Source of the DNA: Bythopirellula sp.
GTDB lineage: Bacteria; Planctomycetota; Planctomycetia; Pirellulales; Lacipirellulaceae
Assembly: GCA_028285205.1 (NCBI GenBank)
Contig: JANQQA010000308.1
Span: forward strand, 1-33,800
Direction: 5' to 3'
Length of the DNA: 33,800 bases
Part shown: piece by piece, positions 9,201 through 18,600 of the stretch
Layout of the letters: every line of letters begins with the position of its first letter
How positions within the stretch are numbered: position 1 is the stretch's first letter
Notes under the pieces: model-generated
The model's database searches: none
What the model saw: the letters and a program-made list of their open reading frames with translations, nothing else
What the model was told of the DNA's origin: nothing
Translations under genes and position numbers: made by a program

Positions 9201-10521
9201 GTTGATCGAGACTGCCCGCTTCATGGAGCACCATAATCCCATCGGCCCTGGCGCGGTTACGGAATTCGATGACCTGTTCAAGTTGTGCTTTGTCTCGATG
9301 GTCCAAGCCGCCGTGCAGAACGCGCTGGCCTGGCGGACCGAAGAACTGCGGCAAGCTTCGTCGGCACCCCAGGACGTACCAGACCAAGACGAAACGCCGG
9401 CGGAGACAGAGAAGCCCAGCTATTTTCAGCTGGCTTCTCATGCCAAGAGCCTGGATCTCGGCGGCGTGCCCAATCTGGATCAACATGATGGCGAGGCCTT
9501 GTGCGAACTCGAGCCACGCAGTGAAGAGTTGATCGCCGTCCTCGAACAGTTGACCGAGGTCATGTTGGGTAGTTGGCTGTCGCATAGCCGCACACTGCGG
9601 CTGAGTGTCTTGGAAACCGTGGACAACTCGCGTAGCTGGGCGCGGCTGGTCGATTTCATCAAACGCTTTGGCGGTTCACTGTTCACGCAGGCCTTTCTGC
9701 GGCTGGTGAACGTCCGCGCTATCCTCCACCAAGGGGTGGAGCATTGGTTGGATCAAGTGGCCGAAGAAGGGCACGATGAAGAAGTTGGTGATCTGCTGGA
9801 AGCCATCGATTCCGGAGAGATCAAACGGGAGCAGGCCGAACGAATTCTGAGCGTTGTGTTGGAAGCGGTCATCGATCACTACAGCGAGTATCGCGATTAC
9901 AACAGCACCACCACGCAATCCGACCGTGGCGAGATGCTGTATATGCTGCTCGATTTCCTGCGGTTGCGAATCCGTTACGACCGCGTGTCCTGGAACCTCA
10001 AGCCCATTTATTGGTCCCATGAAGTGTTGGTCCGCGGAGGGTGCCACCAAACCGCGCAGCAGTGGCGCCGCGCGTTGGCCGACCGAATTGGGCGAGAAAG
10101 CGAGTCCTACATTTCGCAGCTTCAAGAATTGCAGCAGCGGTATGCGATGCGCATGCCCACCGTGGCGGACAGATTGCACGAACGGTTTACCCGCCCCATG
10201 ACGGTCGACCGCATGCGAGCGTTGGTGGGCCCGGCAATCCGGCAATTCCGCGATGAGAATCAATCCGACGCGTTCGAACTCTTAATCGACGAATGCAAAC
10301 TGATGATGGAGCAGCCGACGGGAGTGGGCTTGGATATTCCCCAGTGGCTGACCAGCTTGGAAGACGAGGTGGAGAACGTGCTGGAGAGCCAACGTGGATT
10401 CTCCAACAAACCGCGCTACGAAGCAGCTGTGGGCTTTCGTGAACTTACCAGCGAACAGATCATCGAGCAGCTGACGATGGCGTCCACGAATATCAAATCG
10501 CTCAAGCTGACGGATGAATAG
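6253..10521 (+). CDS. Very large (about 1422 aa) uncharacterised protein
   Basis: I do not recognise this protein. It is one uninterrupted frame rich in Leu, Glu, Gln, Trp and Arg, with the look of a long alpha-helical, possibly repeat-built cytoplasmic protein. No signal peptide, membrane segment or catalytic motif is visible. A highly acidic segment lies near residues 690-760 (runs such as ESDEDAGDEDAG and EVPPEDDG) and probably forms a flexible linker between two large helical halves. Coding is supported by length, strong codon-position bias and the absence of stops over 4.2 kb. The start is uncertain: GTG at 6253 gives a cysteine-rich beginning, GTG at 6292 (VDERSGDAQES) looks more natural, and neither has a good ribosome binding site. 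It is followed by sthA on the same strand after 350 bp, so it is probably its own transcript. Confidence 0.85.
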   Translation: MCVCPFSRKWYLRVDERSGDAQESIDAELVQVLGYLNFSSGKVDPKTLAALNRIYAHALPGGPFEGMPAWLQIQQWLQDALARLHESNPAFSNCDQAAALIELLWLNFLPAYLDFHRDLLFHQEPEGIFNGFFLGRAMEAALQQGGPWDETERIVSGAIRQINDYVGYRPVAVLEGRNLEPYPHEWVRPIPIYLAGVGATSGPYHEVVQRCIAILEETPQDILTSASLDLSLLEELSVDPRAYDFDHPVNQRPNYHFGQWDPHRIDEAGNYRRFVVQQVTLDALLARTVEYSQIPKDELVTEAAAVLAGTILMAAGICGSGPGAFASTVSITELLGPIARYRDEFYEQLLERLEPEHVQRLVQEREIRRQPLGGARQHLNTHLAKHRASQLEHVQLARLFARMGHAAAAKEQSDFVPVPAARIVSRIDCMMTAADHHLQRGELDQAAAISPQVMDLVHRGIECGAIVDPWNILGFAGNFSPFTGPDAAVHDHRVEDLVQLLEFVFALQSRIWREAAAAGRQDLCTEIERQLREAAHWWRQFAAHEVSDVDATDPVETLESAVLVAKALSLWHAGDAAAGDIKFWAEHAELFDSPKAYALVVESLLERRDFVASMALLVHWLSQGERVGLQQGEDSFSDLARRWLQQLDHHLQSGNSQPAVDWQIAQKFLDYMEANAGHFWLAPEFRLQRGAMDELNISELQDDDFELLESDEDAGDEDAGIFDAAYEDVVYNDSTDDGVESEVPPEDDGTTTTELLDESNRLHQHVTFLTALAQMWKGAALSPHLRAEIMAGQVPPDERTAGSGEEVDNSLLVAMEGWAAQAAENRRGLLRLLQQVAAYQIPKTSADHDAMSRYDRQRLVKESLLERIISTAVETADARRLLLANLSACRDIAPSVARELKGLHEDDRLAIEIVGSLLHGKTDQVETQFSRLITALRSKKLLYIPLARGGDPALIYSVRLRRRILSHLLTWLPRQGYFYQGCQLIETARFMEHHNPIGPGAVTEFDDLFKLCFVSMVQAAVQNALAWRTEELRQASSAPQDVPDQDETPAETEKPSYFQLASHAKSLDLGGVPNLDQHDGEALCELEPRSEELIAVLEQLTEVMLGSWLSHSRTLRLSVLETVDNSRSWARLVDFIKRFGGSLFTQAFLRLVNVRAILHQGVEHWLDQVAEEGHDEEVGDLLEAIDSGEIKREQAERILSVVLEAVIDHYSEYRDYNSTTTQSDRGEMLYMLLDFLRLRIRYDRVSWNLKPIYWSHEVLVRGGCHQTAQQWRRALADRIGRESESYISQLQELQQRYAMRMPTVADRLHERFTRPMTVDRMRALVGPAIRQFRDENQSDAFELLIDECKLMMEQPTGVGLDIPQWLTSLEDEVENVLESQRGFSNKPRYEAAVGFRELTSEQIIEQLTMASTNIKSLKLTDE

Positions 10522-10872
10522 AGCAAGCCGCTTCACCGCCAGGCTGCCTAGCCGGCAAACTCGCCTGTCCGTCGGATCTTGACTGAACGACATCATTTGA
10601 AAAACACAAAACTCCTGTTGTCAATCGTGACCCAACATCGACACTGGTGCGTGTGCCTGCGATACGGCATGGCGGAGCACCAAGAAAAACCGAACGACAA
10701 ACGTGCTCAAAGGCAGGTCGGTACCTGAGAAACGCGCAGCCGAGTTGCATCACTTGCCAAAATCAAAAAAGAACAACGCCGGGCACGGATGAGCCTCATC
10801 GGTTCGCACTGCCTTGGCTGATGGATAACGAAATTGAGTTAGCCGCGTTACGCCAGTTGAGCGAGGATAGCC
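10522..10872 (+). other. Intergenic region upstream of sthA
   Basis: 351 bp without a supportable gene. The last bases, GAGG (10863-10866) followed by GTG at 10873, form the ribosome binding site of sthA. No convincing promoter, terminator or repeat was seen in the rest. Confidence 0.4.
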
Positions 10873-12258
10873 GTGGATTCCAACCATTTTGACGTCTTGG
10901 TAATCGGTACGGGCCCAGGCGGCGAAGGCGCTGCCATGCAGGCGGCCAAAGAAGGTAAGCGGGTCGGTATTTTTGAGAAGTACTCGCGCATCGGTGGCGG
11001 CTGTACCCACTGGGGCACCATCCCCAGTAAAGCACTCAGGTTTTCCATCTACTCGATGATGGAAACAATCAATAATCCCATCGTCAAAGAGCTGGGCGTA
11101 CGGCCAACGCCCACCTTGGGACAGCTTCGAGCCAGCAGCCGATCGATTATTGCCAAGCAGGAATCGATGCGGCAAACCTTCTACGAACGCAATCAAGTTC
11201 CCGTTATCCGGGGTGTGGCCAAGTTCATCGATCGGAATACGTTAGAGGTGCCCACCGGCGAGCGTTACACCGCCGATGCGATCGTGATTGCCGCCGGCTC
11301 ACGGCCCTTTCGACCGCCCAGCGTGGACTTTGACCATCCCCGTATTTACGACAGCGACACCATCTTGGAGTTAACGACGCGACCTCAATCGATCACCATC
11401 TACGGGGCGGGGGTCATCGGCTGCGAGTACGCTTCGATGTTTCGCAATTTGGGGATTAAGGTCAATCTGGTAAACACCCGTGATAAATTGCTGGAGTTCC
11501 TGGACGATGAGATCATCGACGCGTTGTCCTATCACTTGCGTGATCAAGGAATCTTGATTCGGCACAACGAAACGTTCGATCGAATGGAGGGCCACGACGA
11601 CGGTGCGGTGCTCTATTTGCAGAGCGGTAAGCAGATCAAAACCGACATCATCCTGTGGGCCAACGGACGTAGCGGCAACACAGAAGACCTTGGTTTGGAA
11701 AACATCGGTCTGGAACCTTCGTCGCGCGGGCACCTGAAAGTCAACTCGCAATTCCAGACGGACGTCGACAACATTTATGCCGTTGGAGACATCATTGGCT
11801 TCCCCTCATTGGCGAGTGCGGCTTACATGCAGGGGCGGGCGGCGGCGCTGCACATCACCGACTGCACGGACCGGTGTCTGAGACTGTCCGATATTCCAAC
11901 CGGCATCTACACCTCGCCGGAGATTAGCAGCGTTGGGCGTAACGAACGCGAGCTGACAGCCGAGAAAATCCCCTACGAAGTTGGCCACTCCCAGTTCAAG
12001 AGCTTGGCTCGCGCCCAAATCACCGGCCGAGCAGTGGGCGTGCTCAAGCTGCTGTTCCATCGTGAAACATTGGAGATCCTAGGCGTGCACTGCTTTGGCG
12101 CCAACGCTTCAGAGATTGTGCACATTGGCCAAGCGATCATGAAGCAACCGGCTCCTTACAACACGCTGGAGTACTTCATCAACACGACCTTCAACTATCC
12201 GACGATGGCAGAAGGCTATCGAGTTGCGGCCCTGAACGGATACAATCGCCTGTTTTGA
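10873..12258 (+). CDS. sthA: Soluble pyridine nucleotide transhydrogenase (Si-specific NAD(P)+ transhydrogenase)
   Basis: A cytoplasmic FAD enzyme that exchanges reducing equivalents between NADPH and NAD+. The 461 residues match the usual length of about 465. The FAD-binding start VIGTGPGGEGAAMQAAK is followed by GGGCTHWGTIPSKAL, in which the first redox cysteine position of lipoamide-dehydrogenase relatives is replaced so that only one Cys remains. This is diagnostic of SthA rather than Lpd or glutathione reductase. The NAD(P) motif YGAGVIGCEYASMF, the second FAD motif AVGDIIGFPSLASAA and the dimerisation domain (HCFGANASEIVHIGQAIM) follow. The GTG start at 10873 is supported by GAGG 6 nt upstream. 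It appears to be a single-gene unit; a hairpin lies just downstream (12273-12311). Confidence 0.95.
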   Translation: MDSNHFDVLVIGTGPGGEGAAMQAAKEGKRVGIFEKYSRIGGGCTHWGTIPSKALRFSIYSMMETINNPIVKELGVRPTPTLGQLRASSRSIIAKQESMRQTFYERNQVPVIRGVAKFIDRNTLEVPTGERYTADAIVIAAGSRPFRPPSVDFDHPRIYDSDTILELTTRPQSITIYGAGVIGCEYASMFRNLGIKVNLVNTRDKLLEFLDDEIIDALSYHLRDQGILIRHNETFDRMEGHDDGAVLYLQSGKQIKTDIILWANGRSGNTEDLGLENIGLEPSSRGHLKVNSQFQTDVDNIYAVGDIIGFPSLASAAYMQGRAAALHITDCTDRCLRLSDIPTGIYTSPEISSVGRNERELTAEKIPYEVGHSQFKSLARAQITGRAVGVLKLLFHRETLEILGVHCFGANASEIVHIGQAIMKQPAPYNTLEYFINTTFNYPTMAEGYRVAALNGYNRLF

Positions 12259-12272
12259 CGGTCGCCGCCCGG

Positions 12273-12311
12273 TTGCCATTTGGCCAGGCTGCGATCTGGC
12301 CAGGCACAAAT
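12273..12311 (+). terminator. Possible terminator-like hairpin after sthA
   Basis: The arms CCATTTG and CAAATGG enclose an inner pair GCCAG/CTGGC. The position just behind the sthA stop suits a terminator, but no T-run follows, so intrinsic termination is doubtful. Confidence 0.3.
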
Positions 12312-12362
12312 GGGCTGAACCCAACGACGCTAGGTTGTCTCTAAGTCGTAGTGGTCGCCCAT

Positions 12363-12413
12363 CGCGAAAGAAAACGCGCCGCGAAAGAAAACACGTCGCG
12401 CGAGAAAACGTGC
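12363..12413 (+). repeat. Three tandem 17-nt repeats upstream of hisH
   Basis: The units CGCGAAAGAAAACGCGC, CGCGAAAGAAAACACGT and CGCGCGAGAAAACGTGC follow each other without gaps. The function is unknown. They lie 113 bp ahead of the hisH start and could be regulatory or mere slippage. Confidence 0.6.
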
Positions 12414-12525
12414 TACGTCAGTAGGTGCAACCCAGTACGCAAAAAGATAGTACGCGAAGCGACTGTGGGTGGCGCATCGAAAAGAAATCCTTACCAGCCG
12501 TGAATTGCCTGAGCCAACTACATTG

Positions 12526-13161
12526 ATGTCTACCTCGACGATCGCCATTGTTGACTACCAGATGGGCAACCTTCGGAGCGTCCAAAAGGCGCTCGAGCAC
12601 GTCGGCCAATCGGCCGTGGTGACGAGCGATCCCGATCAACTGGCCGGCGCTGACAAACTCATTCTGCCTGGCGTCGGCGCGTTTGGGGATGCGATTCGCG
12701 AAATCCGTCTCCGCCATCTGGACCAGCCGATTGTGGACGCCATTCAAGCCGGCAAGCCATTTCTCGGGATCTGCCTCGGTCTGCAGCTGTTGTTTGAGAC
12801 CGGATACGAGGGCCGGCAGGGGCAATCCTCGGGCCATGCCGGCTTGGGTGTACTGCCGGGCACGGTGGAACGCTTTGAAAACTCGGCGGAGCGCAAGGTG
12901 CCACACATGGGCTGGAATCAAGTGCACATCGAACAGCCGGCCTGCCCGCTGCTGGAGGGTGTGCCTACCACCGCCCATTTCTATTTTGTACACAGTTATT
13001 ATGCGGCGCCCGCGCGGGATGGTGATTGCTGGCTGAGCTGCGACTATGGCCTCCGGTTTTGCGCTTCGGTCTGGCGCGACAACTTGTTCGCCACTCAGTT
13101 TCATCCAGAAAAGAGCCAAACAGACGGCTTGCAGATGCTCAAAAATTTTGCCGAGCTATAG
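12526..13161 (+). CDS. hisH: Imidazole glycerol phosphate synthase, glutamine amidotransferase subunit
   Basis: HisH hydrolyses glutamine and channels ammonia to HisF, which makes imidazole glycerol phosphate and AICAR in histidine synthesis. The 211-residue frame from ATG 12526 begins STIAIVDYQMGNLRSV, the canonical HisH start. It contains the oxyanion strand (ILPGVGAFGDA), the nucleophile Cys83 in FLGICLGLQLLF and the His193/Glu195 pair in ATQFHPEKS. An in-frame start further upstream (12469) would add 19 residues foreign to the family and is rejected. No strong ribosome binding site is present. No other his gene is nearby, so the partner HisF must be encoded elsewhere; isolated his genes are common in planctomycetes. 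Confidence 0.95.
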   Translation: MSTSTIAIVDYQMGNLRSVQKALEHVGQSAVVTSDPDQLAGADKLILPGVGAFGDAIREIRLRHLDQPIVDAIQAGKPFLGICLGLQLLFETGYEGRQGQSSGHAGLGVLPGTVERFENSAERKVPHMGWNQVHIEQPACPLLEGVPTTAHFYFVHSYYAAPARDGDCWLSCDYGLRFCASVWRDNLFATQFHPEKSQTDGLQMLKNFAEL

Positions 13162-13181
13162 GCTTGCCGAACCGCAGGCGG

Positions 13182-14162
13182 TTATCGTTCGGCCATCACC
13201 TGCGCTTGCTCGATCTCTTCGTGCGCGAACAACTCGTCTAGCTGAGTTTCTGACAACCGCACTAGCAACACAACGTGTTCCACCGATCGATCTGCGGTGT
13301 GGGTTGTAAAGAACGCGCTACCTAGAGCTTTGGGAGGTTGAGTCGCGGCAATGGCCAAGATTTGCCCCGGACGGAGTCGAGCACTCAACCGCAGCTCGGG
13401 CCAAGCCTGATGTTGGCGTTTCATTTCCGGACGAACGCCATAGTCAGAGCTGACAAAGGTCTGTCGATACTCGCCATGCTGAATCTCGGGCGTCAGCTCC
13501 AACGTGGCCTGACCATCGCCATGTGGCATGGCCCGCAAATCAAACAGTACGGACGGTTGATAGTACGTTTCACCAGACACTTTTTCGCCATCGAGCAGCG
13601 TTAACACGGTAAGCGGCTCGGCGACTTGCTTGCGCACGATCAAGTCCTTGCGGCGAGCCGCTCGGCACTGCAGTTTGCGCATTTGATTGTCCACGTCGGC
13701 AGCCAAGCCCGCATGCTCGAGGGCGTCCGTCGTCTGTTGATGGGAGGTTTCCTGGATCTGCTCACGAATCGCGAGCGGCAACTCGCCAAACAGCAAGCCG
13801 GCCCGCAAACCATTGCGATCCATCAGCTGGCGAAACTGGATATCAAAAATGCTCTCGTCCGCCGAAGTCCAGATCGTGTCAAGTTGCTCTAGCTTGCTAG
13901 CCGGGAACCGAACCAAGACGGTCTCGATGACCACGCTGTCGAGGCTGCGGCCAGGGGGCTGCAAGCCAGTGGCTCCGTCATTGTCATGCGCGTTGGACGA
14001 CCAGTGAGCACAGCCACTGCTTAGGGCAATCAGCAATGCTGCTGCCAGCGCAGCCGCGGACGGTGTCGAAATCGAACGGTTTTGAGGCTTGGCAGAGCTT
14101 AGTTGTCCACGCACAGCTAGCATACCGGTTGGCCAACTTGCCAACTTAGGCAAGCTTGGCAT
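13182..14162 (-). CDS. Putative lipoprotein of unknown function
   Basis: A 326-residue protein I do not recognise. Near residue 50 there is a hydrophobic stretch (AAALAAALLIALSSGC) ending in a lipobox-like LSSGC followed by AHWSS, which suggests export and lipidation. The signal would be unusually long from ATG 14162, so an internal start such as the Met of MLAVRGQLSS is possible. The rest is soluble, with a helical middle (REQIQETSHQQTTDAL) and a beta-rich second half containing LRPGQILAIAATQPP and a final VVLLVRLSETQLDELF. It is convergent with hisH (20 bp between stops) and lies downstream of the HtrA-like gene on the same strand, separated by a large inverted repeat, so it probably has its own promoter. 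Confidence 0.75.
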   Translation of the reverse strand: MPSLPKLASWPTGMLAVRGQLSSAKPQNRSISTPSAAALAAALLIALSSGCAHWSSNAHDNDGATGLQPPGRSLDSVVIETVLVRFPASKLEQLDTIWTSADESIFDIQFRQLMDRNGLRAGLLFGELPLAIREQIQETSHQQTTDALEHAGLAADVDNQMRKLQCRAARRKDLIVRKQVAEPLTVLTLLDGEKVSGETYYQPSVLFDLRAMPHGDGQATLELTPEIQHGEYRQTFVSSDYGVRPEMKRQHQAWPELRLSARLRPGQILAIAATQPPKALGSAFFTTHTADRSVEHVVLLVRLSETQLDELFAHEEIEQAQVMAER

Positions 14163-14301
14163 ACGCCCATTCTCGAGGCGAGCGGGAATTCAACAGAATA
14201 GACACCAATGGCGCCGCCAGCTTAGAAGCTGGCCGTCCCAAGTGTCAATGCAGATGGAGCTCCGCCACCCGGCCAATTGCTGGCATTGCAACGCATATTT
14301 T

Positions 14302-14368
14302 GTTTAGCAGTCAGCCGCAGGCGCGTACTTGGCTGGCAAATCTGTACGCCTGCGGCTGACTGCTAAAC
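14302..14368. repeat. Long inverted repeat between lipoprotein and protease genes
   Basis: Arms 14302-14328 and 14344-14368 match over 25 positions with one 2-nt offset, around a 15-nt loop. The left arm starts GTTTAGCAGTCAGCCGCAGG. It would form a very stable hairpin in either transcript. There is no T-run on either side, so it looks more like a REP-type or Rho-independent-like roadblock than a textbook terminator. It belongs to the same motif family as 4568-4598. Confidence 0.8.
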
Positions 14369-14460
14369 ATTGTCAATCACGCATCGTTGTTAGAGACCGG
14401 CAAACATCGGCAACCGATGGCATCGATTCGCACTAGGCGGAAAACGCCACGGTATTGCCG

Positions 14461-15462
14461 TTAGATCAATCGCAGTTGAATCGCCAACTTCTGGTCGCCT
14501 CGAACGATCGTTAAATCGAGCTGCGTATCTGGTTTCGCTAGCGCCAGCAGGCGATGAATGTCGTCAACGCTGGCGGTGATCCGATCATTGATTGCCACGA
14601 TCAGGTCATCTTCCATGATGCCATTGCTTTCCGCGACGCTATCGGGTGCAACTTCGACAACTCGAACCACTTGGTCCGAAAGTAAGTCAAAATGGCGCAC
14701 CGCTCCCTTGGGCAGCCTCTCTGTTGTAGCTACGATTCCAAGCTGCTGCCGACGCACGCGTCCATTGGCCAGAATCTCGCCGGTGACCCACTGGGCCGTG
14801 TTGATGGGGACCGCGAAGCCCAGACCTTGAGCCATCGGAATAATCGCGGTGTTGACCGCAACTACGCGACCTCTGGAATCGACGAGTGGTCCTCCGCTGT
14901 TGCCTGGATTGATCGGCGCGGTGTGCTGGACGACACTCTCGATTAGCCGTCCGTCTTGACCGCGTAGGCTACGACCTAGCGCACTAACGACGCCGGTGGA
15001 AACGGTTGACTGCAGCCCGAGCGGGCTTCCCATGGCAATCACGAGTTGCCCAACCCGTAGCGCCTCTGCGTCACCCAGCTGGGCATAGGGTAGTTCTCGG
15101 GTCGAAAGCTGAAGCAAGCCGATGTCCGTTGCAGGGTCGTCGCCAAGAACGACAGCATCGACGCGATCACCGTCTTCGATTTCAGCAGTCAACTCGGTGC
15201 GACCTCCAACGACATGGCTGTTGGTGATCGCCATTCCATCGGCGGATATCAAGAACCCAGACCCAGTACCTTGACCGCTTCCAGTGACACTGATGACGGC
15301 AGGTGATACGTTTTCGACGACTTGAACCACCGCTTGCGAGTACGCGTCGAGCACGTCGGACTCGGTCGGGCCAGCTCGATTTGATGGAGGATCTGTCGAC
15401 CGCCGATTTGACTCGTCCGGTGATGCTGAAGTGAACCGATAGTTGTTGGGGTGTCTGGACAT
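14461..15462 (-). CDS. HtrA/DegP-like trypsin-fold serine protease with PDZ domain, no signal peptide
   Basis: A 333-residue protease of the S1C (HtrA) family, which degrades or refolds damaged proteins. The catalytic triad is visible as His83 (ITNSHVV), Asp113 (DPATDIGLLQL) and Ser189 (NPGNSGGPLV); a PDZ domain follows at about 245-330 (MEDDLIVAINDRITASVDDIHRLL). Unlike classical DegP/DegS it starts with about 40 hydrophilic residues and shows no signal peptide or membrane anchor, so a cytoplasmic location is predicted. The ATG at 15462 has a strong ribosome binding site (AAAGGAG, 6 nt upstream). It lies 146 bp downstream of an RND permease on the same strand and may be cotranscribed, although a perfect palindrome stands between them. 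Confidence 0.9.
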   Translation of the reverse strand: MSRHPNNYRFTSASPDESNRRSTDPPSNRAGPTESDVLDAYSQAVVQVVENVSPAVISVTGSGQGTGSGFLISADGMAITNSHVVGGRTELTAEIEDGDRVDAVVLGDDPATDIGLLQLSTRELPYAQLGDAEALRVGQLVIAMGSPLGLQSTVSTGVVSALGRSLRGQDGRLIESVVQHTAPINPGNSGGPLVDSRGRVVAVNTAIIPMAQGLGFAVPINTAQWVTGEILANGRVRRQQLGIVATTERLPKGAVRHFDLLSDQVVRVVEVAPDSVAESNGIMEDDLIVAINDRITASVDDIHRLLALAKPDTQLDLTIVRGDQKLAIQLRLI

Positions 15463-15541
15463 TGTGATCTCCTTTCAGGTTGTTGCAGTTGCATTTTGGA
15501 ATGGTTTGATACTTGGAAGCTTAATCGGTGAGCAGCGTGAA

Positions 15542-15559
15542 CCGCGCGCTAGCGCGCGG
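15542..15559. repeat. Perfect 18-bp palindrome
   Basis: CCGCGCGCTAGCGCGCGG is fully self-complementary. It lies between the RND permease stop and the protease start, where it may form a 3' hairpin limiting readthrough or stabilising the permease mRNA. Confidence 0.7.
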
Positions 15560-15608
15560 CGGCTGATTGGCACGCGGGTCCTTCTTGTAGGCTGCCTTAG
15601 CTGGTCAA

Positions 15609-18600
15609 TTAGGCTGCTTGCGATGCATTCTCCGAATTCGAACTGGGCTCGGTCTGCGGTGACCCGGTTAGGTCGAAGACCATGCTCAAAACGACCGGCA
15701 CGAGAAACACAGTGAAGATGGTCGACACTAGCAGCCCTCCGGTGATCACGGCACCCAGCCCTCGGTAGAGCTCGCTACCTGGTCCTGTCAGGAAAACTAG
15801 CGGCAGCATGCCTCCAACGCTGGTCAACGTGCTCATCAAGATAGGTCGTACGCGGCTTTGGACCGATTGGACAATGGCCTCCTTCGCGCCTTTGGTGACC
15901 GGGTTGCCGTCGTCATCAACTCCGCCCCGCCGGAAGTTCAAGGCTTGGTGCACGATCAAGATCGCGTTGTTGACGACGACACCGGCCAGGATCACGAAGC
16001 CAAGGATCGTCAGCACGTCCATATTCTGTACCGGCAAGTACCGATCTGCGGCCGTCCAGTTGTGGACGAGCGACAATCCGATGAAGCCGCCAAACGTGGC
16101 CAGTGGTACGCTGATCATAATGACCAACGGGTACGTCCAACTCTGGAACAGGACGACCATCAATAGGTACACGATGGCAAAAGCAAGAAATAGCGAGCTG
16201 CCAACTGTGCCAACAAATGAACCGTCTCCAATTAGCGCCATTTTGATTTCGGACAGGCTGCCTGCTGAACCTGCAAAGTTGACATCGACGCTGGGTGGGA
16301 TCGCGCCCGCCTCACGAAGTTGCGCCACTTTCAGATTCAATTGATCGACCACAGCGGCCAGTGGAACGTCAGCCGGTGGTGTCAGTTCCAAAGTGACGGC
16401 CCGCTGACGGTCCACGTGACGGATCTGATCTTGAACTCGGACACGATCGACATTGGCAACGCTTGCTAAGTCGATGACACCATCGCGACGAGTGGCAACG
16501 GGTGCATTCATCATCGCGTTCACAGGTGTCTCGCCCAAAGCGTCTTGGTTGATGATCTTCAAGTCCTTCAGCTCACCCCCTCGCTCAAAACGTCTTGGAA
16601 TCAAGATGCCATCACCGGAGGCTTGGGTGGCCAATCCGACATCTCGGCGAGTTAACCCGGCATCTTGCAAACGTTCGTCGATCGGCGTGACGCGAATCTC
16701 CGGAGTCGGCAACGTGAAGTTGCTCGGCGAAGGATTCGTGCTCTGGGGCCCGTAGTCGGTAACAAGATCTCCCATCAAAGCACCGGCCGCATCGACGACT
16801 TCATCCAACGAATCGCCGACGACGTCGATCTTGATGGCAGCTCCCGTCGTTCCCCCAGTTCGAAACAGAGGAAACTGAAAGGAAAAGTATGGCGTGTCCG
16901 GTGCGGCTCCACCGCCCATCGCGTTTTCCAGCAGCGGCAATGCGTCAGGTGTCCTGATGGCGTTCACCGGAATCGCAGCTTGAAAAATGCGTCCTTCGCG
17001 AGCGACCATGAAGTAGTGATCCAGCAAAGGGGCCTCAACGGTCTCACCACCTTCGGCGTCAAGCGGTAACCTGATGCCGTGATCGGTCATCGGATTGGGC
17101 CACCCGCGACGTGCTTCCTCGATGGCGAATCGGTCACCAGCGGCTTCCCAAGCTGGAGCGATTTTAGGTTCAATCCTCTGACCGACCTTGAACAGTTGTT
17201 CGACGCTATATCCCGGTGGCGGAACCATGACGCTGAACACCAGGTTGCGGTTGCCCTTGGGCAGATAGTCCAGCGGTGGAACCAGGTAATAGATACCAGC
17301 CGCGGTAACGACTATGAAAACGGTCGCCGTGACGACGCGGCGGACCCAGCCGCTGATCAGGAAACGGATGATCCCACCCAGTATCACCGGGACATCAGTC
17401 ACCTTTCGCACGGCTCCGATCACTGCATCGAACCAGCGATGCAGGCGAGTTCTTGGATTGCGTTTCAGGGCGACCAATTCACCCGACTTGCGCAGATGAT
17501 CGAGGTCCTTGCTGCGAGGCTTCATCGGCTTTAGCAAGACGCCGGCCGCAGATGGAATGACCGTCAGCGAAACGATAAGACTCAATCCGACTGCCGCCAT
17601 GATCGCCAACGCGATGTCGCGGAACAGTTGTCCGGCGGCTTCTTCGATCAAGAGCACCGGAGCAAACACCACCAGCGTTGTCAGTGTTGAAGCCAGCACG
17701 GCTCCAGCGACCTCTTTCGTACCCTCGTACGCCGCGGTCTTCGGCGCGCTGCCGTTCTGCAAGTGCCGAAAGATGTTCTCGATGACCACAATGGCATTGT
17801 CGACCACCATACCGACGGCAAAAGCCATTCCGGCCAGTGAAATGATGTTTACGCTACGCCCAAGTGACAACAAGATGACGACCGTGCCGATCACCGACAA
17901 CGGAATGGCGACGGCGATAATTCCGACGGTGCGGACACTGCGCAGGAACAGTAGCAAAACGATTGTAGCCAATACGCCTCCAGCAAGAATATTGCTTTGC
18001 ACGAGGGCTAGTGAGTCTTTGACGTAGGTCGACGAGTCCCAGGTCTGCACCAACTCCAGCTGTGCGTCCTCGGCCAGCCGACCATCTGCTTTCAAGATAT
18101 TCGCTTGCTGCGCCAGCAACCCGCCGTCCCCGTTCATGCGCGCGATTTCTGCTTGCAGCTCCGACATGGTGTCTAGCATGTTGCCGCCGGTCTCGAGCTG
18201 GAAGTTGAAGAATGGCATCAAGTTACCACGCGCTCGGACCCACTCGGTCATCTCTTTGTATCCCGTTTGGACGTTGGCAACGTCGCGTACGTAGATCGGA
18301 CCGGCTTCGTCACGGCGGATGACAAGATCTTGTACCGAAGTGGCATCTTCGAAGCGGCCAAGTGTTCGAACGCGGATGTCGTTCTTGCCATCGGTGACTT
18401 TGCCGGCGGAGAAGTTTGCGTTGTTGACTTCCAAGGCTTCGATCAAGTCCGCGTAGGTCAAGCCGCGCGCAGCCAGCGCGATGGGATCCACCACCACTTG
18501 GACCTCAGACTCACGAGCTCCCAACATGCCCACTTGGGAAATACCGGGGATCCGCTCAAAGACCGGACGCATACGGCGGTCCATGAAATCGAACAACGTG

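Noticed and set aside
12469..12525. Longer hisH start
   Set aside because: The added 19 residues are foreign to HisH, which begins at the Met before STSTIAIVDYQMGN.
14302..14368. Intrinsic terminator call for the large inverted repeat
   Set aside because: No T-run follows the stem on either strand; it is kept as a repeat instead.
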